Origin: Caulobacter sp.
Lineage (GTDB): Bacteria > Pseudomonadota > Alphaproteobacteria > Caulobacterales > Caulobacteraceae
Direction of reading: 5' to 3'
DNA length: 32,141 nt
NCBI GenBank assembly: GCA_030645575.1
Contig: JAUSMJ010000030.1
Span: forward strand, 1 to 32,141
A program made the translations under genes and the position numbers. The notes beneath the pieces are model-generated. The model saw only the letters and a list, made by a program, of their open reading frames with translations. It did not search any database and was not told where the DNA came from. Position 1 is the first letter of the stretch. Every line of letters begins with the position of its first letter. Of this stretch, positions 1-9,517 are shown in pieces.

Positions 1-1249
<1,249 letters not shown>

Positions 1250-1259
1250 TTGGGGCTCC

Positions 1260-1589
1260 TCAATCCTTTTCCATTGTGCACTGCAATGGATGCTGATGCC
1301 GGCGGGCGGAGTCGATCACCTGGGCCACTTTCGTTTCGGCCACCTCGTAGGTGTAGACTCCACAGACGCCGACGCCGTTCTGGTGCACGTGAAGCATGAT
1401 GCGGGTCGCATCTTCGCGCGATTTGTTGAAAAAGCGCTCAAGCACGTAAACGACGAACTCCATGGGGGTGTAGTCGTCGTTGAGAATAAGCACGCGATAG
1501 AGCGACGGTTTGGCGGTCTTCGGCTTCGTCTGGGTGACGACCGCCGATCCCGCGCCGTTCGATCCAGCGCCTGATTTCTTCTCCGCCAT
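1260..1589 (-). CDS. clpS: ClpS, adaptor of the ClpAP protease
   Basis: ClpS binds the N-domain of ClpA and delivers N-degron substrates. The 109-aa product has a flexible, Ala/Gly/Lys-rich N-terminus of about 28 residues, then the ClpS core ([44 protein letters not shown]). The order clpS-clpA supports the call. The start at 1589 (MAEKKSG) gives the usual length; the frame stays open upstream to 1637 with further Met codons but no good ribosome site, so the exact start is uncertain. Confidence 0.95.
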   Translation of the reverse strand: MAEKKSGAGSNGAGSAVVTQTKPKTAKPSLYRVLILNDDYTPMEFVVYVLERFFNKSREDATRIMLHVHQNGVGVCGVYTYEVAETKVAQVIDSARRHQHPLQCTMEKD

Positions 1590-1685
1590 TCGTCGTCCAT
1601 CCAGGGCGGATCCGGGAAGAACCCGCCTCATGTCCAATTAGATATGGAAACGGCGGCGCTTTGGAAGGGCCGACAGGGTCGCGCG

Positions 1686-1793
1686 CGTCGGTTTGGCGCG
1701 GTCTTGATCGGGTTTCACCCGTCAGGCGAGACATCCAGGGCCGTTCGCCCCGGCGCGGTGGCGTTGGCGGGCCGCGCCAAACCCTCGGCCGAC
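1686..1793. repeat. Intergenic inverted repeat between clpS promoter region and dinB end
   Basis: GGTTTGGCGCGG (1690-1701) is matched by its perfect reverse complement at 1772-1783. The outer ends CGTCGG (1686-1691) and CCGACG (1788-1793) also pair after a 7-nt offset. It lies in the 241-bp gap between the clpS start and the dinB stop and could act as a dinB terminator or be a small inert repeat. No T-tract is visible. Between 1590 and 1685 I see only sequence that should carry the clpS promoter, without a convincing -35/-10. Confidence 0.5.
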
Positions 1794-1830
1794 GTCCCTC
1801 CAGGGGGTGAGTCGCGCCTCGCCCGGACGA

Positions 1831-3108
1831 TCAGTCCCGCTCCTCGCGACCCAGCGCCCGTCCTGTCACCACCGCGCCCTTGCCGAACTTCGCGCGCAGC
1901 GCGTCGACGGCCTTTTCGCTCTTGAGGCTGCGCTTTTCGGCGTCGGCGAAGAAGTCGCCCTCCGCCGCGGCGGCCTCGATGAAGTCCGACAGGCCCGCGC
2001 CGATCAGGCGGTAGGACTGTCCCTTCGCCTCCACCGCCAGCAGCTCGCGGGCGACGGTGAACAGGGTGCGGGCGGTCTGGGTCGCCACCGGCAGGGTGCG
2101 GCGGCGGGTGATGATCCGAAAGTCGGGCGTGCGCAGCTTGAGCACCGCCACCCGCCCGGCGATGCCCTCGGCCCGCAGCTGGCGGGCGACCTTTTCGCAC
2201 AGGGGCCAGAGGCGGTTCTCGAGGTCTTCGACCGCCGACAGGTCGTCGAAGAAAGTGGTCTCGGCGCTGATCGTCTTGCGGTGCTGGTCTGGATCGACCA
2301 CCCGCGCGTCCTGGCCGTGCGCGAGCTTGTGCAGGTGCAGGCCGTGCGCGCCGAACCCCTGGGCCAGGTCGCGCGGGTCGGCGGCGGCGATGTCGCCGAC
2401 GGTCTTCAGGCCGGCCTTCTCCAGCGAGGCGGCCATCACTGGCCCGACGCCGGGCAGGATGCGCACCGACCGGGGGGCCAGGAAGGCCTGCGCCTCGGCC
2501 GCCCCGACCACCGAAAAACCACGCGGCTTGTCGATCTCCGAGGCGATCTTGGCCATGAACTTGTTGGCCGCCAGCCCGATCGAGACGGTCAGGCCGATCT
2601 CCGCCTCGATCTGCGCCTGCAGCCGGGCCAGCATGACCGCCGGCGGGGCGCCGTGCAGCCGCTCGGTGCCCGACAGATCGATCCAGGCCTCGTCCAGCGA
2701 CAGCGGCTGGACCAGCGGCGTCAGGTCGCGGACCTTGCCGAAGATGCGTTTGCTCTCGGCCCGGTATTTGGCGAACTCCGGCGGCAGGACGACGGCCTGG
2801 GGACACAGCTGGCGCGCCTTGAACATCGGCATGGCCGAGCGCACCCCGCTCATGCGGGCGATGTAGCAGCAGGTGGTCACCACCCCGCGCTTGCCGCCGC
2901 CGACGATCAGCGGCACGTCGCGCAGCTCCGGCCGGTCGCGCTTCTCCACCGAGGCGTAGAAGGCGTCGCAGTCCAGATGGGCCATCGACAGGGTCGCCAG
3001 CTCGTCATGGGCGATCACCCGTGGCGAGCCGCAGGCCGGGCAGCGGCGCGGCGCGCCGTCCCCGGTCCAGAAGCAGTCGCGGCAAAGGGCCTTCATGGCG
3101 GTCAGCAT
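1831..3108 (-). CDS. dinB: DNA polymerase IV (DinB, Y-family) with N-terminal zinc-ribbon
   Basis: Y-family translesion polymerase, 425 aa. Family signatures are the catalytic MAHLDCDAFYASVEKRD, YIARMSGVRSAMP, the second acidic motif SLDEAWIDLSG, the HhH region (RILPGVGPVMAASLEKAGLKTVGDI) and a C-terminal little-finger domain. Before the palm there is a 40-residue extension with two CxxC pairs (C9/C12 and C23/C26), which looks like a zinc ribbon and is absent from E. coli DinB. The start may be 3108 or the ATG at 3096; neither has a clear Shine-Dalgarno. The gene stands alone; no SOS box was identified upstream. Confidence 0.93.
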   Translation of the reverse strand: MLTAMKALCRDCFWTGDGAPRRCPACGSPRVIAHDELATLSMAHLDCDAFYASVEKRDRPELRDVPLIVGGGKRGVVTTCCYIARMSGVRSAMPMFKARQLCPQAVVLPPEFAKYRAESKRIFGKVRDLTPLVQPLSLDEAWIDLSGTERLHGAPPAVMLARLQAQIEAEIGLTVSIGLAANKFMAKIASEIDKPRGFSVVGAAEAQAFLAPRSVRILPGVGPVMAASLEKAGLKTVGDIAAADPRDLAQGFGAHGLHLHKLAHGQDARVVDPDQHRKTISAETTFFDDLSAVEDLENRLWPLCEKVARQLRAEGIAGRVAVLKLRTPDFRIITRRRTLPVATQTARTLFTVARELLAVEAKGQSYRLIGAGLSDFIEAAAAEGDFFADAEKRSLKSEKAVDALRAKFGKGAVVTGRALGREERD

Positions 3109-3195
3109 ACACGGCCCGTGCCTGCGCGGCGTCAGGATGTCTTGACCTCGCGGACCGTCCGGAGTGTCTAGGACCGGTCGGGAAAGAGGTGGGTC

Positions 3196-4365
3196 ATGAG
3201 CGCGGTCCGGTCATCGGAAATCCGTCCGGAAGCGGCCGGGGAAGACACCGGCCTGCCGGGCTGGATCTATCACGACCCGGACTTCTTCGAGGCCGAGAAG
3301 CGGGCCGTGTTCCGCCAAGCCTGGCAGATCGTCTGTCACCTGTCCGACATTCCCGAGGCCGGCGACTTCCACACCCTGGAGTTCCTCGGCGAGAGCATCG
3401 TGGTGGTCCGAGGCGACGACCAGAAGGTGCGGGCGTTTCACAACGTTTGCCGCCACCGCGCCTCGCGCGTCGTCGATGGGCCGGCGGGCAACTGCGGGAT
3501 GCGGATGACCTGCCCCTATCACGCCTGGAGCTATGACCTGCGCGGGCGGCTGGCCGGCGTGCCGCATGTGAAGGCCTTCGAGGGCTTCGACCAGGCGGCG
3601 CACAGTCTGGTTCCGGTCGATATCGAGGTCTGCCTCGGCTTCGTCTTCATCCGGCTTGAGGGCGGCCTGCCGTCGGTGCGGGAGATGCTCGGGCCCTATT
3701 ACGCCGAGATGGAGCCCTATCGCATGGAGGAGCTCCAGCCGCTGGGCCGGGTCACGCTGCGCGAGCGGGCGGTGAACTGGAAGAACGTCTCGGACAACTA
3801 TTCGGACAGTCTGCACATTACCGTCGCCCACCCCGGCCTGACGCGGCTGTTCGGCGCTGGCTATGGTCTGGAGGCCGGCGACTGGTGCGACAAGATGTGG
3901 GGCGCCCTGCGCGACACGCCGTCGGATAACTGGTCGGAGCGGCGCTACCAGGCCTTCCTGCCGGTGGTCGAGCACCTGCCGCCCGAGCGGCGGCGGCTGT
4001 GGACCTATTTCAAGCTGTGGCCCAACTGCGCCTTCGACATCTACCCCGACCAGATCGACTTCATGCAGTTCCTGCCCGTGTCGCCGACGAAGACGGTGCT
4101 GCGCGAGATCGCCTATGTCCTGCCCGACGACCGGCGCGAGATGCGCGCGACCCGCTATCTGAACTGGCGCGTCAATCGCCAGGTCAATATCGAGGACAAG
4201 GCGCTGATCGAACGGGTCCAGGCCGGCATGGCCTCGTCCAGCTACGGCATGGGCCCGCTGAGCGTGAACGAGGTGGCGCTGAAGAGCTTCACCCGCCGTA
4301 TGCGCGACCTGATCCCGCAGAGCCGCGAGGCGGCGGCGCCGGCCCCGGGGTGGGGGCGAACCTGA
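3196..4365 (+). CDS. Rieske non-haem iron ring-hydroxylating-type oxygenase, alpha subunit
   Basis: 389-aa oxygenase with an N-terminal Rieske [2Fe-2S] domain and a C-terminal mononuclear-iron domain. The Rieske ligands are C85/H87 (CRHRAS) and C106/H109 (CPYHAW). The catalytic iron site is in NWKNVSDNYSDSLHITVAHPG (H207 and H212), with an Asp near 281-285 as likely third ligand. Members of this family hydroxylate aromatics or demethylate quaternary amines (for example carnitine or betaine oxygenases). The substrate cannot be read from the sequence, and no reductase or ferredoxin partner gene lies next to it. The start has GAGGTG about 6 nt upstream. The gene converges on the ROK gene across a hairpin repeat. 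Confidence 0.9.
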   Translation: MSAVRSSEIRPEAAGEDTGLPGWIYHDPDFFEAEKRAVFRQAWQIVCHLSDIPEAGDFHTLEFLGESIVVVRGDDQKVRAFHNVCRHRASRVVDGPAGNCGMRMTCPYHAWSYDLRGRLAGVPHVKAFEGFDQAAHSLVPVDIEVCLGFVFIRLEGGLPSVREMLGPYYAEMEPYRMEELQPLGRVTLRERAVNWKNVSDNYSDSLHITVAHPGLTRLFGAGYGLEAGDWCDKMWGALRDTPSDNWSERRYQAFLPVVEHLPPERRRLWTYFKLWPNCAFDIYPDQIDFMQFLPVSPTKTVLREIAYVLPDDRREMRATRYLNWRVNRQVNIEDKALIERVQAGMASSSYGMGPLSVNEVALKSFTRRMRDLIPQSREAAAPAPGWGRT

Positions 4366-4373
4366 CAACAACT

Positions 4374-4493
4374 CCGTCATGGCCCGGCTTGTCCGGGCCA
4401 CCCAAGCGCGCTGACCTTGAAGGTTGGCTGGCAGGGCGGCGGAGCGTCTCACACCGTGTTCCTGGGTGGCCCGGACAAGCCGGGCCATGACGG
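4374..4493. repeat. 31-bp perfect inverted repeat, likely bidirectional terminator
   Basis: Arms 4374-4404 and 4463-4493 are perfect reverse complements (31 nt each) around a 58-bp centre. Each arm is itself a hairpin (GGCCCGG-CTTGT-CCGGGCC). The repeat begins 9 nt after the Rieske stop and ends 23 nt before the ROK stop on the other strand. It therefore separates two convergent genes. It looks like one of the dispersed intergenic elements common in Caulobacterales and rhizobial genomes. Confidence 0.85.
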
Positions 4494-4516
4494 TGGAATT
4501 GCTGCGAAGCCAGCCT

Positions 4517-5422
4517 CTACCCCTCAACCGGCCACAACCACGCCGCCCCGCGCACGCCGGAGGAATCCCCGTGCATCGCCTTGCGGATCGGGGTCTCGAA
4601 GCTGTCCGAGAAGATGTAGTGGGCCACCACCGGCGGGACGCGTTCGTACAGCTCGTCGATGTTCGACATGCCGCCGCCCAGCACGATGACGTCCGGGTCG
4701 AGCAGATTGCACAGCGCGGCCAGGCCCCGGCCCAGCCGGTCGATGTAGCGGTCCAGCGCCCCCTCGGCCGCCGCTTCGCCGGCCCGGGCGGCCGCGGCGA
4801 TGGTCGCGCCGTCGCGCTTGAGGCCCGTGGCCCGCTCGTAATCCTCGACGAAGGCCGAGCCGGAGATCCAGGTCTCCAGGCAGTCGGCGCGACCGCACCA
4901 GCACCTGTGGGTCTGGAGCTCGTCCTTCGATGGCCAGGGCAGGGGGGCGTGACCCCATTCCCCGGCCACGCCATTGCGGCCCTCGATCGTGCGGCCATCG
5001 ACCACCACCCCGCCGCCGCAGCCGGTGCCCAGGATCGCCCCGAACACCACCCGCGCGCCGGCGGCCGCCCCGTCGGTGGCCTCCGACAGGGCGAAACAGT
5101 TGGCGTCGTTCTCCATGCGGACCGGCCGGCCCAGCGTTCGCGCCAGGTCCTCGCGCATCGGCCGGCCGTTCATCCAGACGGAGTTGGCGTTGCGCATCAG
5201 GCCGGTCCTGGTGGAGATCGAGCCGGGCATGCCGATCCCGACGCTGGCGCCGCTGACGCCGGCCTGGGCCTCTGCCTCGCCCACCACGGCCTTCACCACC
5301 GCCAGGAAGGCTTCGTAGTCGCCCGGATTGGGCTGGCGCACCCGGGCGACGAACGCGCCGGCCGCGTCGAGCGCCGCGGCCTCGACCTTGGTGCCGCCGA
5401 TATCGACGCCGATGCGGATCAT
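4517..5422 (-). CDS. ROK-family sugar kinase (fructokinase/GlcNAc kinase type)
   Basis: 301-aa ATP-dependent sugar kinase of the ROK family. It shows the N-terminal phosphate loop (VDIGGTK, about residues 6-12), the sugar-site ENDANCFALSEA, the second phosphate motif ILGTGCGGGVV, and the ROK zinc signature GEWGHAPLPW followed by CWCGRADCLETWISG. No transcriptional HTH is present, so it is a kinase and not a NagC-type repressor. Its ATG overlaps the stop of the upstream HAD gene by 4 nt (ATGA), implying translational coupling. Substrate is likely fructose or an N-acetylhexosamine, but this is not decided by the sequence. Confidence 0.9.
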   Translation of the reverse strand: MIRIGVDIGGTKVEAAALDAAGAFVARVRQPNPGDYEAFLAVVKAVVGEAEAQAGVSGASVGIGMPGSISTRTGLMRNANSVWMNGRPMREDLARTLGRPVRMENDANCFALSEATDGAAAGARVVFGAILGTGCGGGVVVDGRTIEGRNGVAGEWGHAPLPWPSKDELQTHRCWCGRADCLETWISGSAFVEDYERATGLKRDGATIAAAARAGEAAAEGALDRYIDRLGRGLAALCNLLDPDVIVLGGGMSNIDELYERVPPVVAHYIFSDSFETPIRKAMHGDSSGVRGAAWLWPVEG

Positions 5423-6057
5423 CCGATCACCTTTCCCAATGCCGGGCCCAGCGTCGCCCAGTCCTCGTGCAGGTCGTGCCTGTCCGGCACGGTCGGCGCG
5501 AACGGCCGCAGCCGGGGGTCGGCGATGATCTGGAAGCGCGCCACGGCCGGGGCCGACTCGGCCGACGACTCAAGGTTGGGCAGCAGGTCGTCGATGAAGG
5601 CGGCCGGGCCGCTGGTGCGGGCGGCCATGGCGGCGATGGCCGGGCCCTTGAGGCCCGAGTGCAGAATCATCGGGTAGTCGAAGCCGTGCTTGCCCAGCCA
5701 GCCGGTGCGCGATTCGAGCGCATGGGCCGGGGCGTTGGTCAGGATCACCACGCCCGCCCGCCGCGACAATGAGGCCAGAGCGTCGGCCGCGCCCTCGACC
5801 GGATCCAGATCGTCGGCCCCGTGGCGGAAGAAGTCGTCGAACAGCGCCTTGCCCGTCTCGAAGTCGAGCGGCTCGCTCTCGCCGGGCCGGTACAGGTTCT
5901 GGAACAGGGCGAAGCGGTCGATGCGCATCTCCACCCCGTGGCGCGCCACATAGCGTTCGAACCCCGCCATGAAATGGGCCAGCACTTCGTCCACATCGAC
6001 GATGAGCAGGGGCGCGGTCGGCCGGATGACCAGATCTTCGTGGGCGACGGGCTGCAA
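5419..6057 (-). CDS. HAD-superfamily hydrolase
   Basis: 212-aa haloacid-dehalogenase-fold phosphatase. Motif I is DVDEVL (nucleophile D21, D23), motif II is VILTNAPAH, the Lys of motif III is in the SGLKGP segment, and motif IV is [10 protein letters not shown]. The start is a TTG at 6057 after GAGAGAG; no in-frame ATG gives a complete motif I. It precedes and overlaps the ROK kinase by 4 nt, so the two probably act in one pathway, perhaps sugar phosphate turnover (inference). Confidence 0.8.
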   Translation of the reverse strand: MQPVAHEDLVIRPTAPLLIVDVDEVLAHFMAGFERYVARHGVEMRIDRFALFQNLYRPGESEPLDFETGKALFDDFFRHGADDLDPVEGAADALASLSRRAGVVILTNAPAHALESRTGWLGKHGFDYPMILHSGLKGPAIAAMAARTSGPAAFIDDLLPNLESSAESAPAVARFQIIADPRLRPFAPTVPDRHDLHEDWATLGPALGKVIG

Positions 6058-6072
6058 GGCTCTCTCGCTGGG

Positions 6073-6087
6073 TTAGCTCGGGTTTAA
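6073..6087. promoter_or_regulatory. Putative CtrA binding site upstream of divK
   Basis: TTAG-N7-TTAA at 6073-6076 and 6084-6087 matches the CtrA consensus TTAA-N7-TTAA in 7 of 8 positions with the exact 7-nt spacer. It lies 90-104 bp before the divK start. In Caulobacter crescentus divK transcription is reported to be CtrA-dependent, so position and target agree. One mismatch and the short motif leave room for chance. Confidence 0.5.
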
Positions 6088-6176
6088 GGATATTCACCGA
6101 TTACTGGCTGCAACACGACGGCGGCGAGTCTCTTGTTCGTGCGCAACGTCGAAACGGCTGGGGTTACGGGTCCGGA

Positions 6177-6542
6177 ATGGCCAAGAAGGTCCTCATCGTC
6201 GAGGATAACGAGCTCAATATGAAGCTCTTCCACGACCTGCTCGATGCTCAGGGCTACGAGACGCTGCAGACCCGCGAGGGTCTCCAGGCGCTGGCGCTGG
6301 CCCGCGAGCACCGCCCCGACCTGATTCTCATGGACATTCAGCTGCCGGAGATCTCCGGGCTGGAGGTCACCAAGTGGCTGAAGGAAGACGACGAGCTGAG
6401 CCATATTCCGGTGGTCGCCGTCACAGCCTTCGCCATGAAGGGCGATGAAGAACGCATTCGCGAAGGCGGCTGCGAGGCCTATATTTCCAAACCGATCTCG
6501 GTGTCCCACTTCCTCGACACCATCAAGCGGTTGCTGGACTAG
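6177..6542 (+). CDS. divK: DivK, single-domain response regulator of cell division and polarity
   Basis: 121-aa stand-alone receiver domain. In Caulobacter phospho-DivK binds DivL and so lowers CckA kinase activity and CtrA levels, and is set by the kinases DivJ and PleC. The sequence is very close to C. crescentus DivK as I know it ([66 protein letters not shown]). The acidic pocket is E9/D10, the phosphoacceptor D53, the switch Thr in VTAFA and the Lys in SKP. The C-terminus is about four residues shorter than in C. crescentus. pleD follows after 12 nt, the usual Caulobacter arrangement. Confidence 0.97.
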   Translation: MAKKVLIVEDNELNMKLFHDLLDAQGYETLQTREGLQALALAREHRPDLILMDIQLPEISGLEVTKWLKEDDELSHIPVVAVTAFAMKGDEERIREGGCEAYISKPISVSHFLDTIKRLLD

Positions 6543-6554
6543 AAGGGCGAACCG

Positions 6555-7919
6555 ATGAGCGCGCGAATCCTGGTCGTCGACGACATCGAAGCCAATGTGA
6601 AGCTGCTCGAGGCCAAGCTGGCCGCCGAGTACTACGAGGTGATCACGGCCAACGACGGCCCCACGGCCCTGGCCATCGCTGCGTCGGAAAGCCCAGACAT
6701 CATCCTGCTGGACGTGATGATGCCGGGCATGGACGGCTTCGCCGTCTGCCGCCGGCTGAAGGACGATCCCGTCACCCGCCACATCCCGGTGGTGCTGGTC
6801 ACCGCCCTCGACGGCCGGGCGGACCGCATCGAGGGGCTGGAGGCCGGCGCCGACGAATTCCTGACCAAGCCGATCGACGACGTCATGCTGTTCGCCCGCG
6901 TGCGCAGTCTGACCCGCCTGAAACAGGTGATGGACGAGCTGCGGGCCCGCGAGGCCTCGGGCCGGCGCATCGGCGTCATCGCCGGCGCCGCCACCCGCCT
7001 GGGCGGCACGGGCGGCCGGGTGCTGATCGTCGATGACAACGAGCGCCAGGCCCAGCGCCTGATGGCCGAGCTGGCGATCGAGCACCGGCCGGTGATCGAG
7101 ACCGACCCGGAGAAGGCCCATCTGACGGCCCGCGGCCCGGTGGACCTGATCATCGTCAACGCCACGGCCAAGACCTTCGACGGCCTGCGGTTCGCCGCCA
7201 CCATCCGCTCGGACGAGGCGACCCGCCACCTGCCGATCCTGGCCATCGTCGATCCCGACGAGCGGCACCGGCTGGTCAAGGCGCTGGAGATCGGCGTCAA
7301 CGACCTGCTGACCAAGCCGCTCGACCCGCAGGAGATGTCGGCCCGCGCCCGCACCCAGATCCGCCGCAAGCGCTACACCGACTTTCTGCGCGACAACCTC
7401 GATCATTCGCTGGAGCTGGCCGTCACTGACCAGCTGACCGGTCTGCACAACCGCCGCTACATGGAGGGCCAGCTCGGGGCCCTGGTGAAGCGGGCGGCGC
7501 ATGGCGGCGATCCGGTCTCGGCCCTGATGATCGACATCGATCACTTCAAGAAGATCAATGACAACTTCGGCCACGACGTCGGCGACGAGGTGCTGCGCGA
7601 GTTCGCCGTGCGGCTGGCGTCCAACGTGCGGGCCATCGATCTGCCCTGCCGCTACGGTGGCGAGGAGTTCACCGTGATCATGCCGGGCGCGCGGCTGGAG
7701 GACGCCCAGCGGGTCGCCGAGCGCATCCGTCTGCATGTGGCCGGTTCGCCGTTCCGCGTCGCCGGCGGCAAGGAGCTGCTGACCGTGACCATCTCGGTCG
7801 GGGTGGCCACCACCCTGGGCGAGACCGACACGCCCGACGCCCTGATCAAGCGGGCCGACGAAGCCGTTTATGAGGCCAAGGCCGCCGGACGGAATCGCGT
7901 GATCGCGCGCGCCGCCTGA
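6555..7919 (+). CDS. pleD: PleD, response regulator diguanylate cyclase
   Basis: 454 aa, the same length as C. crescentus PleD. Domain order is REC1 (1-about 125, phosphoacceptor D53 in LLDVMMPG), an adaptor REC2 (about 150-280, degenerate) and a GGDEF domain (about 290-454). The active-site motif is GGEEF at 368-372, and the inhibitory c-di-GMP site RxxD is at 359-362 (RAID), so product inhibition should be retained. It makes c-di-GMP from two GTP at the stalked pole after phosphorylation by DivJ. It is co-transcribed with divK on the evidence of the 12-nt spacing, and a terminator hairpin follows the stop. Confidence 0.97.
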   Translation: MSARILVVDDIEANVKLLEAKLAAEYYEVITANDGPTALAIAASESPDIILLDVMMPGMDGFAVCRRLKDDPVTRHIPVVLVTALDGRADRIEGLEAGADEFLTKPIDDVMLFARVRSLTRLKQVMDELRAREASGRRIGVIAGAATRLGGTGGRVLIVDDNERQAQRLMAELAIEHRPVIETDPEKAHLTARGPVDLIIVNATAKTFDGLRFAATIRSDEATRHLPILAIVDPDERHRLVKALEIGVNDLLTKPLDPQEMSARARTQIRRKRYTDFLRDNLDHSLELAVTDQLTGLHNRRYMEGQLGALVKRAAHGGDPVSALMIDIDHFKKINDNFGHDVGDEVLREFAVRLASNVRAIDLPCRYGGEEFTVIMPGARLEDAQRVAERIRLHVAGSPFRVAGGKELLTVTISVGVATTLGETDTPDALIKRADEAVYEAKAAGRNRVIARAA

Positions 7920-7926
7920 ACGCAGA

Positions 7927-7949
7927 AAACCCGGCGCGGGGCCGGGTTT
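7927..7949. terminator. Bidirectional hairpin terminator between pleD and rpmG
   Basis: AAACCCGGC (7927-7935), a 5-nt loop and GCCGGGTTT (7941-7949) form a perfect 9-bp stem, read as an A-rich/T-rich flanked hairpin on both strands. It starts 8 nt after the pleD stop and ends 30 nt before the rpmG stop on the opposite strand. Confidence 0.85.
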
Positions 7950-7978
7950 CCTTCAACATAGACAAGAGGTTGGCGGAT

Positions 7979-8146
7979 CTACTTGATCTTGCCTTCCTTG
8001 AATTCGACGTGCTTGCGCACGACCGGGTCGTACTTTTTCAGCACGAGCTTCTCGGTCATGGTGCGGGCGTTCTTCTTGGCGACGTAGAAGAAGCCGGTGT
8101 CCGCCGAGGAGTTCAGGCGGATCTTGATGGAAGCCGGTTTGGCCAT
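7979..8146 (-). CDS. rpmG: 50S ribosomal protein L33
   Basis: 55-aa basic ribosomal protein, [11 protein letters not shown] at the start, then STGFFY-like [23 protein letters not shown] and VEFKEGKIK at the end. This is the cysteine-free L33 type: it has none of the four zinc-ligand cysteines. AAGGA lies 8 nt upstream of the ATG. divK-pleD-rpmG is the order I recall from Caulobacter. Confidence 0.96.
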   Translation of the reverse strand: MAKPASIKIRLNSSADTGFFYVAKKNARTMTEKLVLKKYDPVVRKHVEFKEGKIK

Positions 8147-8247
8147 CGTGGGAATCCTTGGGTAGCCGCGAGGGCCGAAACTAAAGAGGCGCGGAACATA
8201 CTCAGGCGCGGCTGGAAGTCAACGCCTGCGCCGTCTAGGCTCGCGGC

Positions 8248-8799
8248 ATGACCCACAGAACCATCGCCCTCGTGGCCGCCCTGCTGCTCTCCGCCTGCGC
8301 CTCGGTCCCGCGTACCCAGCCGGCCGACCAGTTCTTCGCCCGTCTCCAGGCCCTGTGCGGCCAGCGTTTCGCCGGACGGGTGGTCACCACCGATCCCGCT
8401 GACGCCAGTTTCGCGGGCAAACCGCTCGTGATGCAGGTGCGCGAGTGCTCCGCCACGGAGGTGCGCATCCCGTTCACGGTCGGCGAAGATCGTTCGCGCA
8501 CCTGGGTGATCACCCGCACCGCCGCCGGCCTGCGGCTCAAGCACGACCATCGCCATCCGGACGGAACCGAGGACGCCATTTCGCAGTACGGCGGCGACAC
8601 GGTGGCGCCGGGCGCCGCCGGGCGGCAGGCTTTCCCGGCGGACGCCTTTTCCCGGACCCTGTTCCTGGCCAAGGGCAACCCGGTCTCGATCGACAACATC
8701 TGGGCCGTGGAGATCGAGCCGGGCGTCCTGTTCGCCTACGAACTGCGCCGGCCCAACCGCCATTTCCGCGTCGAGTTCGACCTGGGCAAGCCGCTTTAA
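8248..8799 (+). CDS. Hypothetical lipoprotein
   Basis: 183 aa. The N-terminus is a lipoprotein signal: a hydrophobic stretch (IALVAALLLSAC) ending in the lipobox LSAC with C17 as the lipidated residue. The mature part is soluble, has a second Cys pair (LCGQRF, RECSATE), and no domain I recognise. It starts a single-gene unit divergent from rpmG and ends before a hairpin repeat. Function unknown. Confidence 0.8.
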   Translation: MTHRTIALVAALLLSACASVPRTQPADQFFARLQALCGQRFAGRVVTTDPADASFAGKPLVMQVRECSATEVRIPFTVGEDRSRTWVITRTAAGLRLKHDHRHPDGTEDAISQYGGDTVAPGAAGRQAFPADAFSRTLFLAKGNPVSIDNIWAVEIEPGVLFAYELRRPNRHFRVEFDLGKPL

Positions 8800-8863
8800 C
8801 TTGCCCCGTCATGGTCCTACGTGCCCGGGTCACCCTCGCGCCGACATAAGGGCGCCGGACTAG

Positions 8864-8935
8864 CTGTCCCTTGGGACTGCTTGTCCTGTCTCCGAACTGC
8901 AGCGAGGGGACTGGCTATCCAGTCCCAAGGGACAG
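8864..8935. repeat. 16-bp perfect inverted repeat with GGGACAG ends
   Basis: CTGTCCCTTGGGACTG (8864-8879) and CAGTCCCAAGGGACAG (8920-8935) are perfect reverse complements around a 40-nt loop. A further AGTCCCTGTCAG-like remnant follows at about 8942-8953 and runs into the Nudix stop. The outer GGGACAG/CTGTCCC ends are shared with the element between sufT and sufA. It lies between convergent genes and may terminate both. Confidence 0.8.
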
Positions 8936-8950
8936 GAAAGTCAGTCCCTG

Positions 8951-9517
8951 TCAGTCGAGGGCTCGCACCAGCGTGGTCCCGGCGCGATAGGTCATCATGA
9001 ATGGCGCGCCCTGGGCCTGCAGCGTGCGCAGCACGGCCTCGGTGATGTCGTACAGCGGCAGGGCCAGCGACTCGTCGAACGAGCGCCAGGCCAGGTCGGC
9101 CAGCTCGCCGCTGTCGGCCGCCTCGCCGCTGGCCAGGTCGGCGTCGGCGGCGAAGAAGCGGGCGTGGAACCGCACCGGGCTGTTGGTCGGGGTGATCGCC
9201 CGGGCGGCAAGGGTCAGCGGACCGTGCTCGCGCGGCAGGATCAGGCCGGTCTCCTCCTCGGTCTCGCGCAGGGCCGCCGTGGCCAGGGCGGCGGCCAGGC
9301 GCGGGTCGGCCCCGGTGCGGCGCACGCAGTCCTCGGCAAGGGCGCTGGCGACGGGCCGGTCGTAGTCGGCCGCATCGACCCGCCCGCCCGGAAACACGAA
9401 GACATCGGGGGCGAAGCGCGACTTCGTCGGCCGACGTCCCATCAGCACCCGCGTCCCGCCGGCCTGTTTACGCAGCAGGATCAGGCTGGCGGCGTGACGG
9501 GGGCGAACCGGTTTCAC
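8951..9517 (-). CDS. Nudix hydrolase (first stop-proximal copy of a tandem pair)
   Basis: 188-aa Nudix protein. The box is split: FPGGRVDAAD, an insertion of about 30 residues, then ALRETEEETGL, which carries the metal-binding REXXEE. This 'FPGGRVD' layout resembles the NUDT7/NUDT19-type (CoA or acyl-CoA diphosphatase) group. The start is GTG at 9517, which overlaps the stop of the upstream Nudix gene by 4 nt (GTGA), so the two are translationally coupled. Substrate not determined; the group assignment is from motif layout only. Confidence 0.88.
   Translation of the reverse strand: MKPVRPRHAASLILLRKQAGGTRVLMGRRPTKSRFAPDVFVFPGGRVDAADYDRPVASALAEDCVRRTGADPRLAAALATAALRETEEETGLILPREHGPLTLAARAITPTNSPVRFHARFFAADADLASGEAADSGELADLAWRSFDESLALPLYDITEAVLRTLQAQGAPFMMTYRAGTTLVRALD

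Noticed and set aside
6084..7736. 550-codon minus-strand ORF opposite divK-pleD
   Set aside because: Shadow of two clear genes; composition rich in His, Gln, Val and Asp and no domain.
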